Assembly (NCBI GenBank): GCA_021838765.1
Contig: JAKCCY010000099.1
Span: 1-10,185, forward strand
Direction of reading: 5' to 3'
DNA length: 10,185 bases
DNA from: Nitrospirota bacterium
Lineage (GTDB): Bacteria; Nitrospirota_A; Leptospirillia; Leptospirillales; Leptospirillaceae
Made by a program: the position numbers and the translations under genes. Position 1 is the stretch's first letter. The number at the start of each line of letters is the position of its first letter. Shown one piece after another: positions 1 through 6,204 of this stretch. The notes below the pieces were generated by a model. It had not been told where the DNA came from. It searched no databases and saw only the letters and a program-made list of their open reading frames with translations.

Positions 1-2
1 CT

Positions 3-152
3 ATCTCCAAAAGGGATGGGACTCCTCTTATTCCTGACCCTTGGCAGGGGCATTCCCTTTGGATGCGGTCCTCTATTTTATCAAATATGGACGGGGTCCG
101 TATCTCCATTCAGGAAATTTTTCTTCCTCAACTCATTGATTTCATTTCCTGA
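3..152 (+). CDS. Possible 3' end of an unknown gene, cut by the window edge
   Basis: This frame is open from the left edge for 49 codons and ends in TGA at 150-152. It reads as plausible protein, with stretches such as DGTPLIPDPWQGHSLWMR and IQEIFLPQLIDFIS. I do not recognise the family. It overlaps another open frame that starts at 16, so the choice of frame rests only on how natural the peptide looks. It could equally be non-coding debris next to the decayed hydrolase that follows. Its start, if any, lies outside the window. Confidence 0.3.
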   Translation: MSKRDGTPLIPDPWQGHSLWMRSSILSNMDGVRISIQEIFLPQLIDFIS

Positions 153-430
153 GCACTGTCATCCATTTGAAGAGGACAACCATTGCGCTCTCATTCTGGA
201 GAAAATCCAGCGAGCCTACGATCCAGAGGGGAGTTTGCGGATGGCGACCATAACCGCTCCGGCACTGGTTATTCAAGGAGCAGACGATATCCTCTTCCTT
301 CAGGCACGTGTGGCGAGAGCACGGCTCTTCGCAATCGATATGATTTCACCCAATGCTTTTCTTGACCGATTAAGGTATCTATTCTACCGGGCGTCATGGA
401 ATTGGCGGGATTGCGTCATTCTGGTACTTC
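153..430 (+). pseudogene. Decayed alpha/beta-hydrolase remnant
   Basis: The frame reads AYDPEGSLR and then, without the usual intervening residues, ITAPALVIQGADD. The latter is the strand-loop that carries the catalytic Asp near the C-terminal end of many alpha/beta hydrolases (family pattern: I-x-x-P-x-LVIHGADDPLFP). The next segment, ending in ARLFAID, resembles the following strand, but the expected GMGH catalytic-His motif is gone. A peptide in another frame, LPGVMELAGL from about 389, looks like the helix that normally follows that His, so there is a frameshift as well as deletions. No N-terminal half with nucleophile and oxyanion loop is present. The remnant is not a copy of the intact hydrolase at 495, whose matching motif is LLVRGRDS. 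The left boundary is uncertain. An open frame of 160 codons (16-498) spans it, but I do not believe it makes a functional protein. Confidence 0.6.
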
Positions 431-494
431 ATATCTCGCTGGCCTTGGTTGCAACATGGCCCATTGCCAAACTTTCTTTGCATGGAGATACAAG

Positions 495-1277
495 ATGAGT
501 CGTAAATATATGACAAGAAGTCACTTCAAACATGGAGACTTGAGCCTGTCCTACCTCGACACGGGAGGGAAGGGCCTGCCCCTTATTATCGCGCTCCATG
601 CACTTTGGATGGAAGCTGCCTCCTATATACAATTTGCTGATGCGCTATCGCCCGAATGGCGTGTCGTTGCACTGGATCAACGTGGACACGGTCATTCCGA
701 CCATGTGGCCGGATATTCGCGCGAAGACTATGTAGGCGATATTCTTGCATTATTCGAGCATCTTGGGGTAGACAAAGCCGTCTTACTGGGCAACTCGCTT
801 GGAGGAGTCAATGCCTATCAGTTCGCCGCATGGAATCCCGAACGGGTAAAGGCACTCATTATAGAAGACATCGGACCCTCTCCTAATGCCGATGCTTCGT
901 TCGTGATGGCATGGGAGGGAACATTTCCAAGTCGAGAGGCTCTCAATATTCACGTTGGGCAACGGTTTGCGCCATACCTTCAGGATGCCATCCGTTCGAC
1001 CTCAAATGGCTGGCGGCTCGCGTTTGAACCTCGTGAGATGGTCGAGTCTCAAGTGCGACTCAATGGTGACCATTGGTCTGACTGGCTTGCGAGCCGATGT
1101 CCGGCTCTCTTGGTTCGAGGTAGAGATAGCAGGGTTACAACGCAAGATCAACTCGAGCAAATGGCAGCGCGACGACCAAACACTCGTCTCGTGCCCCTTG
1201 ACGGTGGGCACGTCGTTCATCAGGACAATCCGGATGGCTTTCGAGACGCAGTGTTGGAGTTCTTGTGTGGCCTTTAA
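495..1277 (+). CDS. Alpha/beta-hydrolase fold protein
   Basis: 260-residue soluble hydrolase of the alpha/beta-fold superfamily. Visible landmarks are the LIIALHALW strand and oxyanion region (residues 30-38, His35 in the HG position), the WRVVALDQRGHGHSD segment (55-69), the nucleophile elbow GNSLGG with Ser101, LLVRGRDS with the likely acid Asp211, and GGHVVHQDNP with the catalytic His239. The triad is therefore complete and the length is normal. I chose ATG 495 because GGAG at 484-487 lies 7 bases upstream; the same frame extends up to 396, but that part overlaps the hydrolase remnant and does not look like this family. Another ATG at 513 lacks a better site. The isonitrile-hydratase-like gene follows after 60 bases on the same strand and is probably co-transcribed. 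Substrate unknown: esterase, epoxide hydrolase, haloperoxidase-like or C-C hydrolase roles all occur in this fold. Confidence 0.9.
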   Translation: MSRKYMTRSHFKHGDLSLSYLDTGGKGLPLIIALHALWMEAASYIQFADALSPEWRVVALDQRGHGHSDHVAGYSREDYVGDILALFEHLGVDKAVLLGNSLGGVNAYQFAAWNPERVKALIIEDIGPSPNADASFVMAWEGTFPSREALNIHVGQRFAPYLQDAIRSTSNGWRLAFEPREMVESQVRLNGDHWSDWLASRCPALLVRGRDSRVTTQDQLEQMAARRPNTRLVPLDGGHVVHQDNPDGFRDAVLEFLCGL

Positions 1278-1337
1278 TTGCGAAAGATTTGGGATCCCGT
1301 GCGAGGGTTTGCAGGCATGGAATGAGAGGACATTTTG

Positions 1338-2021
1338 GTGAGTCTTGAGAAGATCGATATTGGATTTGTATTATTTCCCAATTTCAATGCTCTGGATCTT
1401 GTGGGGCCCCATGAGGTACTTTCCCGCCTCCATTCCAGATGTATCCTTATATCCGAAAACGCAGGAACAGTCCTTTCGGAGAAGGGAATCGCTATCAATA
1501 CAGATGCCGGATTTCAGGATTGTCCTTCCGTCGAGATTTTGGTTGTGATCGGCGGACCCGGACAATCGGATGTGATGAACCATTCGGGATTGATAACTTT
1601 CTTGAGAAAACAAGCGTTGCATGCCCGATATGTGGCTGGAGTCTGTACCGGCACCCTTCTGCTGGCCAGTTCCGGGCTATTGCAGGGGCGTCGAGCCACA
1701 ACTCACTGGTTGGCCAGGGATGAACTCGTGAAGTATGGCGTCATTCCGGTTAAGGAAAGAGTCGTTTGGGATGGAAAATTTATTACAGGAGCTGGTGTCT
1801 CGGCCGGTATTGATCTCGCATTGATCTTGGTCGAAAAAGTTGCGGGGGAAGATGCTTCGAGGCTTATCCAGCTGGCAATCGAATATGATCCCGCGCCTCC
1901 CTTTGATTCCGGAAGTCCGGAAAAAGCGTCTTCTTTTCTTGTCGATCAGTTGCAAAAGACGAGCCGGTTTCATATGGGTAAGTTTGACGACGGATTCCTT
2001 GGGACAAATTTGGGACAGTGA
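1338..2021 (+). CDS. DJ-1/PfpI family protein, isonitrile hydratase-like
   Basis: 227 residues of the DJ-1/PfpI (ThiJ) superfamily, closest in pattern to Pseudomonas isonitrile hydratase (InhA), which hydrates isonitriles to N-substituted formamides. Shared landmarks are IGFVLFP and LDLVGPHEVL (Asp20, matching InhA Asp17), the strand LVVIGGPG (68-75), the nucleophile elbow VCTGTLLLAS with Cys103-Thr104 (InhA Cys101-Thr102), GLLQGRRATTHW (113-124), and the C-terminal IEYDPAPPFDSGSP. Start: GTG 1338 lies 7 bases after GAGAGGA (1324-1330) and fits better than the in-frame TTG at 1335. No AraC-type helix-turn-helix is fused, so this is the stand-alone enzyme form. It follows the hydrolase in the same direction and sits just left of a tRNA scar, so it may belong to the integrated element. 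Activity on isonitriles is inferred from motifs only; a related hydratase or glyoxalase-like role is possible. Confidence 0.9.
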   Translation: MSLEKIDIGFVLFPNFNALDLVGPHEVLSRLHSRCILISENAGTVLSEKGIAINTDAGFQDCPSVEILVVIGGPGQSDVMNHSGLITFLRKQALHARYVAGVCTGTLLLASSGLLQGRRATTHWLARDELVKYGVIPVKERVVWDGKFITGAGVSAGIDLALILVEKVAGEDASRLIQLAIEYDPAPPFDSGSPEKASSFLVDQLQKTSRFHMGKFDDGFLGTNLGQ

Positions 2022-2148
2022 GTTCTTGGTGACTCTTGGAAATGCCCGGAAATGAATAATCGAAAATAAACGGAAAAATGCACGCCATTCCGGTACTTGT
2101 CAAAGAAAGTCTTTTGATGAAAATGATTTAGAAAAAGACATAATTGGG

Positions 2149-2194
2149 CCTTGTAAGCGGAAGGTTTCCAGTTCGATTCTGGACAGGAGCTCCA
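2149..2194 (+). repeat. 3' fragment of tRNA-Thr(TGT), attR-like scar
   Basis: The 46 bases match the 3' part of a tRNA. They contain the anticodon loop CTTGTAA (anticodon TGT, Thr), a five-base 3' anticodon strand gcgga, a five-base variable loop, and a perfect T arm: TCCAG (2167-2171), loop TTCGATT (2172-2178), CTGGA (2179-2183). The seven-base acceptor strand CAGGAGC (2184-2190), discriminator T and encoded CCA (2192-2194) follow. The upstream bases do not form the anticodon 5' strand, D arm or acceptor 5' strand, so this is not a functional tRNA. A 3' tRNA half beginning at the anticodon loop is the classic duplicated core left by tyrosine-recombinase integrative elements. In this orientation the intact tRNA and the element should lie to the left. 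Confidence 0.8.
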
Positions 2195-2810
2195 ATATTG
2201 CCTGATGTTTATTGTTTGTGCCCCATTTATTTTATTAGTTGATTCCTATCGATAATCTTGGGGTAAGGTTTTCGAAAATCCTAGCGCCATTTCAATGCTT
2301 ATCAATCGCTGAACGTTTCTGTAATATATTGAAATTTCGATAGAGGGCTTTCCTTTTCTTTTTGGACCTACACCTCCAATTCCGAAGCCGAAACTTCGGT
2401 CCAGAATGCTTGAGTGAATGATGTATTCGGTGTTTTTTAACTTTTCTGAAGATGTGTCCTTGAATTTGTATGAGACGATATCTTTTCAATAACCCCAAGC
2501 ATTGTCCGAGACACTCAAGAGAATGCCGCCATCCTGACCCCTTCAAGCTGAACCAAATTGTCACGGTGAGCGATACAATTATCTTTTAGCGTATGGTGCA
2601 ATGACATAGTTGGTGTGCCTTTGCATTCCATCATTTCAAATATCTTTAATCCAGTTCCGGCACGCGTTGAACTGCGGGTGAAGTACTACCAGTTGCAGCG
2701 AATTGAGGAATAACTTGACACGGCGTTTAGTTTCACGAGTTAAGGAGTCCTTCTTGGTGGTAAGATTTTAATACAGCCTTGAGGGAATTCCTATCACATA
2801 AATTATCCAG
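2195..2810. other. AT-rich intergenic region without supported genes
   Basis: About 616 bases separate the tRNA scar from the MFS gene. Both strands are broken by stops except for one minus-strand frame (2292-2564, 90 codons) of low-complexity basic composition, rich in Lys, Arg and His, with no Shine-Dalgarno site and no recognisable family. Short plausible peptides such as ARVELRVKYYQLQRIEE (near 2662-2712, plus strand) are cut off by stops. A small hairpin, CCGAAG-6-CTTCGG, lies at 2382-2399 and has no T run on either side. The look is of decayed DNA at an insertion boundary. I see no promoter, terminator or RNA gene that I can defend. Confidence 0.55.
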
Positions 2811-4016
2811 TTAAAGGGTTTTCATATCTGTCGCCTCCCCCTGCCGCTGCTGAATCTCCTGTTGGAAAACGGCGACAGATGCCCCCGCAAACAGGCTGAT
2901 AAAAGAAAATATCAGGCCTGCGGAAAGTATTCCCTCCCGATCGGCGATCCACCCTCCAACAACTGGACCAATAATCTGACCCAGAGAGAAAATCAAGGTG
3001 AAAAATGCGATCGAGCTTCCCCAATGCGACTGAGGAAGGGATCTTTGCAGAAAGGTCGTCATCGTTGCCGGGACGTTGAGGAAGGCAAGACCGAAAAATA
3101 TAGCCGAAACGATCATTGAAAAAAAGGAGGTCGAAAAAAGAGGAATCAGACTTCCCAATGCCGTTATGCCTATAGCTACTCCCATCGGCCTGCCCCCCCT
3201 CCAACCGCTCAGAACTCTTTTCCATATGGGCGGAGATACGATGACTGCCACACCCAGGAGTGCCCAGAAAAAGGAAACTTCTTCTACCGAACGTCCACTT
3301 TCCCGGACCCAGGCGATAATGTAGGTCATATAAATGATGTAACCGGCCCCAAATAGGAAATATCCGGTTAAAAGCGGAACAAAGGAGCCGATTTTCCAGG
3401 AGGACTTTCCTTGATGAACGGCTCCTTGCAGTTGTGATCTGTGGGCACTGGACCAAGAAAAAACGGTGAATAAAAAGCTCGCGACTCCTAACCCTATCCA
3501 AATCCACGGCCAGCAATTATCGTCGCAGCGGGATAGGGCCATTGGGATTGTCAGTCCGGACAGCAGGATCCCGAGACCTCCTCCCGCCATGTAAATTGAA
3601 ATCGAGACGGCCGTCCGCCCTGCATTCCCCGGAAACAAGCCCGCGGCCAAAACGCCCCCGCAGATAAAGGAGAGCGCTCCGAAGACTCCGGCCAGAACCC
3701 GGAGAAGAAGAAGTGGGATGTAGGCATGGAAAAGCCCTGTTGTCAGAACAGCACTTGAAGTCAGGATCAATCCGAAACGGAAAATCATCCGAACTCCAAA
3801 GTGCCCGATCAGCGGTTTCGCTACGATAGATCCCAAGAGATACCCGATCGCATTGCTTGTATTCAACCATCCGGCTTCAGTGAAGTTTAGAGCAAGATCT
3901 CTTTTCATGGAAGGAAGAATGAGAGCGTAATCGAATCGGGAAAACCCGAGAGCGACGGCCGTTCCGAGCCCCAGAAGCCCGGACGGGAGAAAGTCTGTGA
4001 AGGAGGTAGGTTTCAT
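2811..4016 (-). CDS. MFS transporter, YbfB/YjiJ type
   Basis: 401-residue inner-membrane protein with about 12 hydrophobic segments, a usual length for a major facilitator superfamily permease. The first 65 residues carry the YbfB/YjiJ (MFS_4) pattern: LGFSRFDYALILPSM (23-37), then TEAGWLNTSNAIGYLLGS (46-63). A short GHFGVRMIFRFG loop stands in the place of MFS motif A between helices 2 and 3. Start: ATG at 4016 is preceded by AGGAAG and overlaps the stop of the TetR gene by ATGA (4016-4013). The frame remains open to 4295, but that part is the TetR gene read in another frame. Translational coupling to a TetR gene points to regulated export or uptake of a small molecule. Direction and substrate are not visible; family members include poorly characterised sugar, aromatic or drug permeases. 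No hairpin terminator is seen after the stop. Confidence 0.92.
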   Translation of the reverse strand: MKPTSFTDFLPSGLLGLGTAVALGFSRFDYALILPSMKRDLALNFTEAGWLNTSNAIGYLLGSIVAKPLIGHFGVRMIFRFGLILTSSAVLTTGLFHAYIPLLLLRVLAGVFGALSFICGGVLAAGLFPGNAGRTAVSISIYMAGGGLGILLSGLTIPMALSRCDDNCWPWIWIGLGVASFLFTVFSWSSAHRSQLQGAVHQGKSSWKIGSFVPLLTGYFLFGAGYIIYMTYIIAWVRESGRSVEEVSFFWALLGVAVIVSPPIWKRVLSGWRGGRPMGVAIGITALGSLIPLFSTSFFSMIVSAIFFGLAFLNVPATMTTFLQRSLPQSHWGSSIAFFTLIFSLGQIIGPVVGGWIADREGILSAGLIFSFISLFAGASVAVFQQEIQQRQGEATDMKTL

Positions 4017-4633
4017 GAATCTTCCTGTTTTTCCCGAAGGCTCGCTGCAATCAGTTTTCTGGCGGCATCCACTGCAAAAGAAACGATTTCCGGATCCTGA
4101 TGAATGTAGGACTGTGTGATCGCACCGTCCCAAAGGATCATCAATTGCCGGGCTAGAAGGTCCGGATTGTCTGCTCCCGCTTCCTTTGCCAGTTTGAGAA
4201 AGATTTCCTGAATCATTCTCTTGTGTTTGGCAACCCTTGCGTGGATGGGATCTTCCGGTTTTGCCCTTTCTATTGCCGCGTTGATAAATGCGCATCCCCG
4301 GAAGGTCTCTTCATGGACGGTTTCCTTCAGGATCAGGAATATAGCCATAAGCCGGGTCTCCGGGGTGTGGTATCCGGAAAGGGCGTTCCCGATTATCTCG
4401 GCCCTTTGGGCAGAGATATGGTCGAGCACAGCCAGAATAAGATCGTCCTTGGAAGAATAGTGATGGTAGAGGGACATTCTGGCTACACCGGCTTTTCCGA
4501 TGACCTCATTAATCCCGACATTGGAGATCCCATGAAGATAAAAAAGATTGGCGGCCGTTTCGAGAATACGGGTCCGGACAACATTTGAGGGAGTCTTTCC
4601 TGGATGAATGGGCTTTTTCATGAGTGCAATCAT
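4013..4633 (-). CDS. TetR family transcriptional regulator, first gene of an MFS operon
   Basis: 206 residues. The N-terminal helix-turn-helix covers about residues 20-66: RTRILETAANLFYLHG, then VGINEVIGKAGVARMSLYHHYSSKDDL. The ligand-binding half contains RGCAFINAA (112-120), a signature seen in the LmrA/YxaF-like branch of TetR regulators. It is translationally coupled to the transporter, so it most likely represses its own operon until the transported compound binds. A perfect 14-base palindrome lies 6 bases before the start. No Shine-Dalgarno site precedes ATG 4633 or the in-frame ATG 4621 (Met5), so the exact start is open; both leave the DNA-binding domain intact. The ligand is unknown. 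Confidence 0.92.
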   Translation of the reverse strand: MIALMKKPIHPGKTPSNVVRTRILETAANLFYLHGISNVGINEVIGKAGVARMSLYHHYSSKDDLILAVLDHISAQRAEIIGNALSGYHTPETRLMAIFLILKETVHEETFRGCAFINAAIERAKPEDPIHARVAKHKRMIQEIFLKLAKEAGADNPDLLARQLMILWDGAITQSYIHQDPEIVSFAVDAARKLIAASLREKQEDS

Positions 4634-4638
4634 AATAG

Positions 4639-4652
4639 ATAGACCGGTCTAT
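4639..4652. promoter_or_regulatory. Perfect palindrome, probable TetR operator
   Basis: ATAGACCGGTCTAT is a perfect 14-base inverted repeat just upstream of the TetR start on the minus strand. AGACC/GGTCT half-sites are known from operators of several TetR-family repressors (LmrA/YxaF and NemR types), which fits the LmrA/YxaF-like RGCAF motif in the adjacent regulator. Minus-strand promoter candidates overlap it: TTGAAT (4658-4653) with TATTAT (4637-4632) at 15 bases, or TTGGTC (4683-4678) with TATTGA (4660-4655) at 17 bases. In either case a bound dimer would block polymerase. The operator role is inference; the symmetry is seen directly. Confidence 0.75.
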
Positions 4653-4732
4653 ATTCAATAGGTAAAAAAACGATTGTGACCAAGGGGGATTTGCTTCCAA
4701 GAAAGATTTTCTCCTGGCCCAATGATCTCCTG

Positions 4733-4761
4733 TTGAAACAAAGGTCCCACTGAGATATAGT
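4733..4761 (+). promoter_or_regulatory. Sigma-70-like promoter of the SRPBCC-EVE-MarR operon
   Basis: TTGAAA (4733-4738) and TATAGT (4756-4761) are separated by exactly 17 bases. Each hexamer has five of six consensus bases. The predicted transcript starts near 4768, about 35 bases before the first ATG. An alternative -10, TATAAT at 4771-4776, has no acceptable -35 partner. Confidence 0.65.
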
Positions 4762-4790
4762 AATCATATATATAATATATGTAATTACTA
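4758..4790. promoter_or_regulatory. Long inverted repeat over the transcription start, probable operator
   Basis: Outer arms TAGTAAT (4758-4764) and ATTACTA (4784-4790) are perfect inverted copies. Between them, CATATAT (4765-4771) and ATATATG (4775-4781) form a second, nested pair centred one base to the left. The repeat overlaps the -10 box and the predicted start of transcription. AT-rich palindromes of this size are typical MarR-family targets, and a MarR gene is the last gene of this operon, so autorepression is likely. Binding is inferred, not shown. Confidence 0.6.
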
Positions 4791-4802
4791 CTGGAGGATC
4801 AG

Positions 4803-5237
4803 ATGCTGACATGGAGGTATGAAGAAACGATTCCGACTACAGCTAATGCAGAACAGGTTTGGGCACTCTGGTCCCGACCCCACGAGTGGAATCATTGGGA
4901 CGAAGGATTGGAATGGGTCACTCTGGATGGGCCGTTTGAGGCAGGAAGCAGGGGGCAATTGAAACCAGTTGGTGAGCCCATGGTGAATTTTGTCATGCTG
5001 GAGGTCCAAAAAAAACGGGGTTTCACGAACCGCTCCTTTCTGCCCCTGACCTGTATGGATTTTATACACACCTATTCGCCCGAAGACTCTCCGGGGAAGG
5101 GTGGGAAAATCAGCGTTCGTATCGAGATGCATGGGTGGTTAAGTCCTTTGTTTGCCCTACTGATTGGACGTGGTATCCAAAAAACATTGAAGGAGACCCT
5201 TGAGAAATGTTCAAGCCTTGCCGGGCAGCTTGAATGA
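4803..5237 (+). CDS. SRPBCC (START/Bet v1-like) small-ligand-binding protein
   Basis: 144 residues. The N-terminus follows the SRPBCC/polyketide-cyclase pattern: a first strand YEETIPTTANAEQVWALWSR (6-25), the helix turn with PHEWNHWDEGLEWV (26-39), and FEAGSRGQLKP (45-55) as the next hairpin. The C-terminal helix (about 117-143) closes the hydrophobic cavity in this fold. Such proteins bind or modify small hydrophobic molecules in the cytosol; no catalytic residues can be assigned. Start: ATG 4803 with GGAGG (4793-4797) five bases upstream. The stop overlaps the start of the EVE-domain gene by ATGA (5234-5237), showing tight translational coupling. As first gene of a MarR-controlled operon it may bind or detoxify the inducer, but that is inference. 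Confidence 0.85.
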   Translation: MLTWRYEETIPTTANAEQVWALWSRPHEWNHWDEGLEWVTLDGPFEAGSRGQLKPVGEPMVNFVMLEVQKKRGFTNRSFLPLTCMDFIHTYSPEDSPGKGGKISVRIEMHGWLSPLFALLIGRGIQKTLKETLEKCSSLAGQLE

Positions 5238-5665
5238 GGGTGCGATACTGGATCGGGGTGGCATCTTGGTCTCACGTGAAATGGGGAAGGGCGGAGGGAT
5301 TTGCTCAGTTGTGCCACGGCAAGGCCGCTCCGCTTCATCGGATGAGGGTGGGTGACTGGCTTGTCTATTATTCCCCGAAAACGGAGACCAATGAAAGGGA
5401 ACCTCTGCAAATGTTCACCGCTATAGGCAGAATCATAGGGGAGAATATTTACCAATATCCCATGTCTCACGACTTTCTTCCCTTTCGGCGCGATGTCGAG
5501 TATTTAAAATGCAGGCCTGTCCATATTCATTCCCTGATAGCGAATCTGTCTTTTATCCGGGACACCGAGCATTGGGGGTATCCTTTCCGCACTGGGCACA
5601 TCGAAATGACTGAAGAGGATTTTCTGCTGATTGCAAAAGCCATGGAGGTTAAACTGGATGGGTAG
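5234..5665 (+). CDS. EVE domain protein (UPF0310 family)
   Basis: 143 residues that are almost entirely one EVE domain, a PUA-like beta-barrel. Family landmarks in order are RYWIGVASWSHV (4-15), GFAQLCHGKAAPLHRMRVGDWLVYYSPK (22-49), EPLQMFTAIGRI (56-67), YQYPMSHDFLPFRRDVEYL (73-91), LSFIRDTEHWGYPFRTG (105-121, including the conserved WG pair) and MTEEDFLLIAKAM (125-137). EVE domains are structurally related to YTH and PUA domains and are proposed to bind modified nucleobases or nucleotides; some are fused to restriction enzymes. Stand-alone members have no settled function. The gene is coupled at both ends: ATGA with the SRPBCC gene and an 8-base overlap with the MarR gene. Its own Shine-Dalgarno site is weak, so its translation probably depends on the upstream gene. 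Confidence 0.93.
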   Translation: MRVRYWIGVASWSHVKWGRAEGFAQLCHGKAAPLHRMRVGDWLVYYSPKTETNEREPLQMFTAIGRIIGENIYQYPMSHDFLPFRRDVEYLKCRPVHIHSLIANLSFIRDTEHWGYPFRTGHIEMTEEDFLLIAKAMEVKLDG

Positions 5666-6119
5666 TACAAAAGCAGAGTGGCCGTTTTCTGAAAAAGAAG
5701 CCAATGACAGTACAGGTTTTCTGATCTGGCAGATTACGACGCTATGGCAACGAGCCATCGCTAGGCAATTGAAACCGTATGGGCTCACTCAGGTCCAGTT
5801 TGTCTTGCTGGCGGGCCTTCTATGGCTTTCTGCCAGAGAGAAGCATGTCACGCAGGTCATGCTTGCCCACCATTCGAAACTGGACGTCATGATGACCTCT
5901 CAGGTTTTGCGTGCACTGGAAGTGCGCGGGCTCCTCCTTCGCCGTTCTCATCCGACCGATACGCGTGCCAAAATATTGGAATTGACTCAAACCGGGCGGG
6001 ATGTGACGGTAGCTGCCCTCCCGGTCGTTGAAGATGTTGATGACACATTTTTTGGTGAGAAAGGAGAGGGGCGCAAGGCTTTAAACAGGGAATTGCTCCG
6101 TTTGATTACAAAAGCCTGA
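5658..6119 (+). CDS. MarR family transcriptional regulator
   Basis: 153 residues. The dimerisation helix GFLIWQITTLWQRAIARQLKPYGL (about 20-43) is followed by LTQVQFVLLAGLLWL (43-57), the helix-turn-helix VTQVMLAHHSKLDVMMTSQVLRALEVRGLL (64-93), and a wing with the MarR hallmark HPTDTRAK (98-105) before LELTQTG. Start: ATG 5658 has GGAGG (5644-5648) nine bases upstream. The frame extends to ATG 5631, but that puts nine residues inside the EVE gene without a ribosome binding site. It is the last gene of the operon and probably represses the promoter at 4733 by binding the inverted repeat at 4758-4790. Ligands of this branch are typically small aromatic or amphipathic molecules; the ligand here is unknown. 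Confidence 0.92.
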   Translation: MGSTKAEWPFSEKEANDSTGFLIWQITTLWQRAIARQLKPYGLTQVQFVLLAGLLWLSAREKHVTQVMLAHHSKLDVMMTSQVLRALEVRGLLLRRSHPTDTRAKILELTQTGRDVTVAALPVVEDVDDTFFGEKGEGRKALNRELLRLITKA

Positions 6120-6144
6120 GCCGTTCTTTCAATAATGAGCCGAT

Positions 6145-6165
6145 GCGGTTGTGATTGTTAACCGC
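6145..6165 (+). terminator. Weak hairpin after the MarR operon
   Basis: GCGGTT (6145-6150) and AACCGC (6160-6165) form a six-pair stem with a nine-base loop, followed by the T-rich stretch TCTCTTGTTCTTT. It sits 25 bases after the MarR stop and before the next gene's start region, where an intrinsic terminator would be expected. The T tract is interrupted, so termination may be partial. Confidence 0.4.
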
Positions 6166-6180
6166 TCTCTTGTTCTTTGA

Positions 6181-6201
6181 GTTAGCATCTGATAACCTAA
6201 C
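6181..6201. promoter_or_regulatory. Inverted repeat before the second TetR gene, candidate operator
   Basis: GTTAG (6181-6185) and CTAAC (6197-6201) are perfect inverted copies 11 bases apart, ending three bases before the TetR ATG. A weak promoter, TTGTTC (6170-6175) and TAACCT (6193-6198), overlaps it. The position suits autorepression by the adjacent TetR, but the arms are short and could be chance. Confidence 0.35.
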
Positions 6202-6204
6202 GAC

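Noticed and set aside
396..494. Upstream extension of the first intact hydrolase
   Set aside because: Overlaps the hydrolase remnant, does not match the family N-terminus and has no start signal; ATG 495 has GGAG at good spacing.
2149..2194. Functional tRNA-Thr gene
   Set aside because: The D arm, the 5' anticodon strand and the 5' acceptor strand are absent upstream, so only a 3' fragment is present.
2382..2399. Hairpin CCGAAG/CTTCGG as a terminator
   Set aside because: No T run follows on either strand and it does not adjoin a gene end.
2292..2564. Minus-strand frame of 90 codons in the AT-rich gap
   Set aside because: Low-complexity, basic composition, no Shine-Dalgarno site and no family resemblance; probably chance in decayed DNA.
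2803..3516. Second minus-strand frame inside the MFS gene
   Set aside because: It shares the region with a clear 12-helix transporter and lacks membrane segments; it is an out-of-frame reading.
4017..4295. N-terminal extension of the MFS frame
   Set aside because: It is the TetR gene read in another frame, hydrophilic and repetitive, whereas ATG 4016 has AGGAAG and begins a proper first membrane helix.
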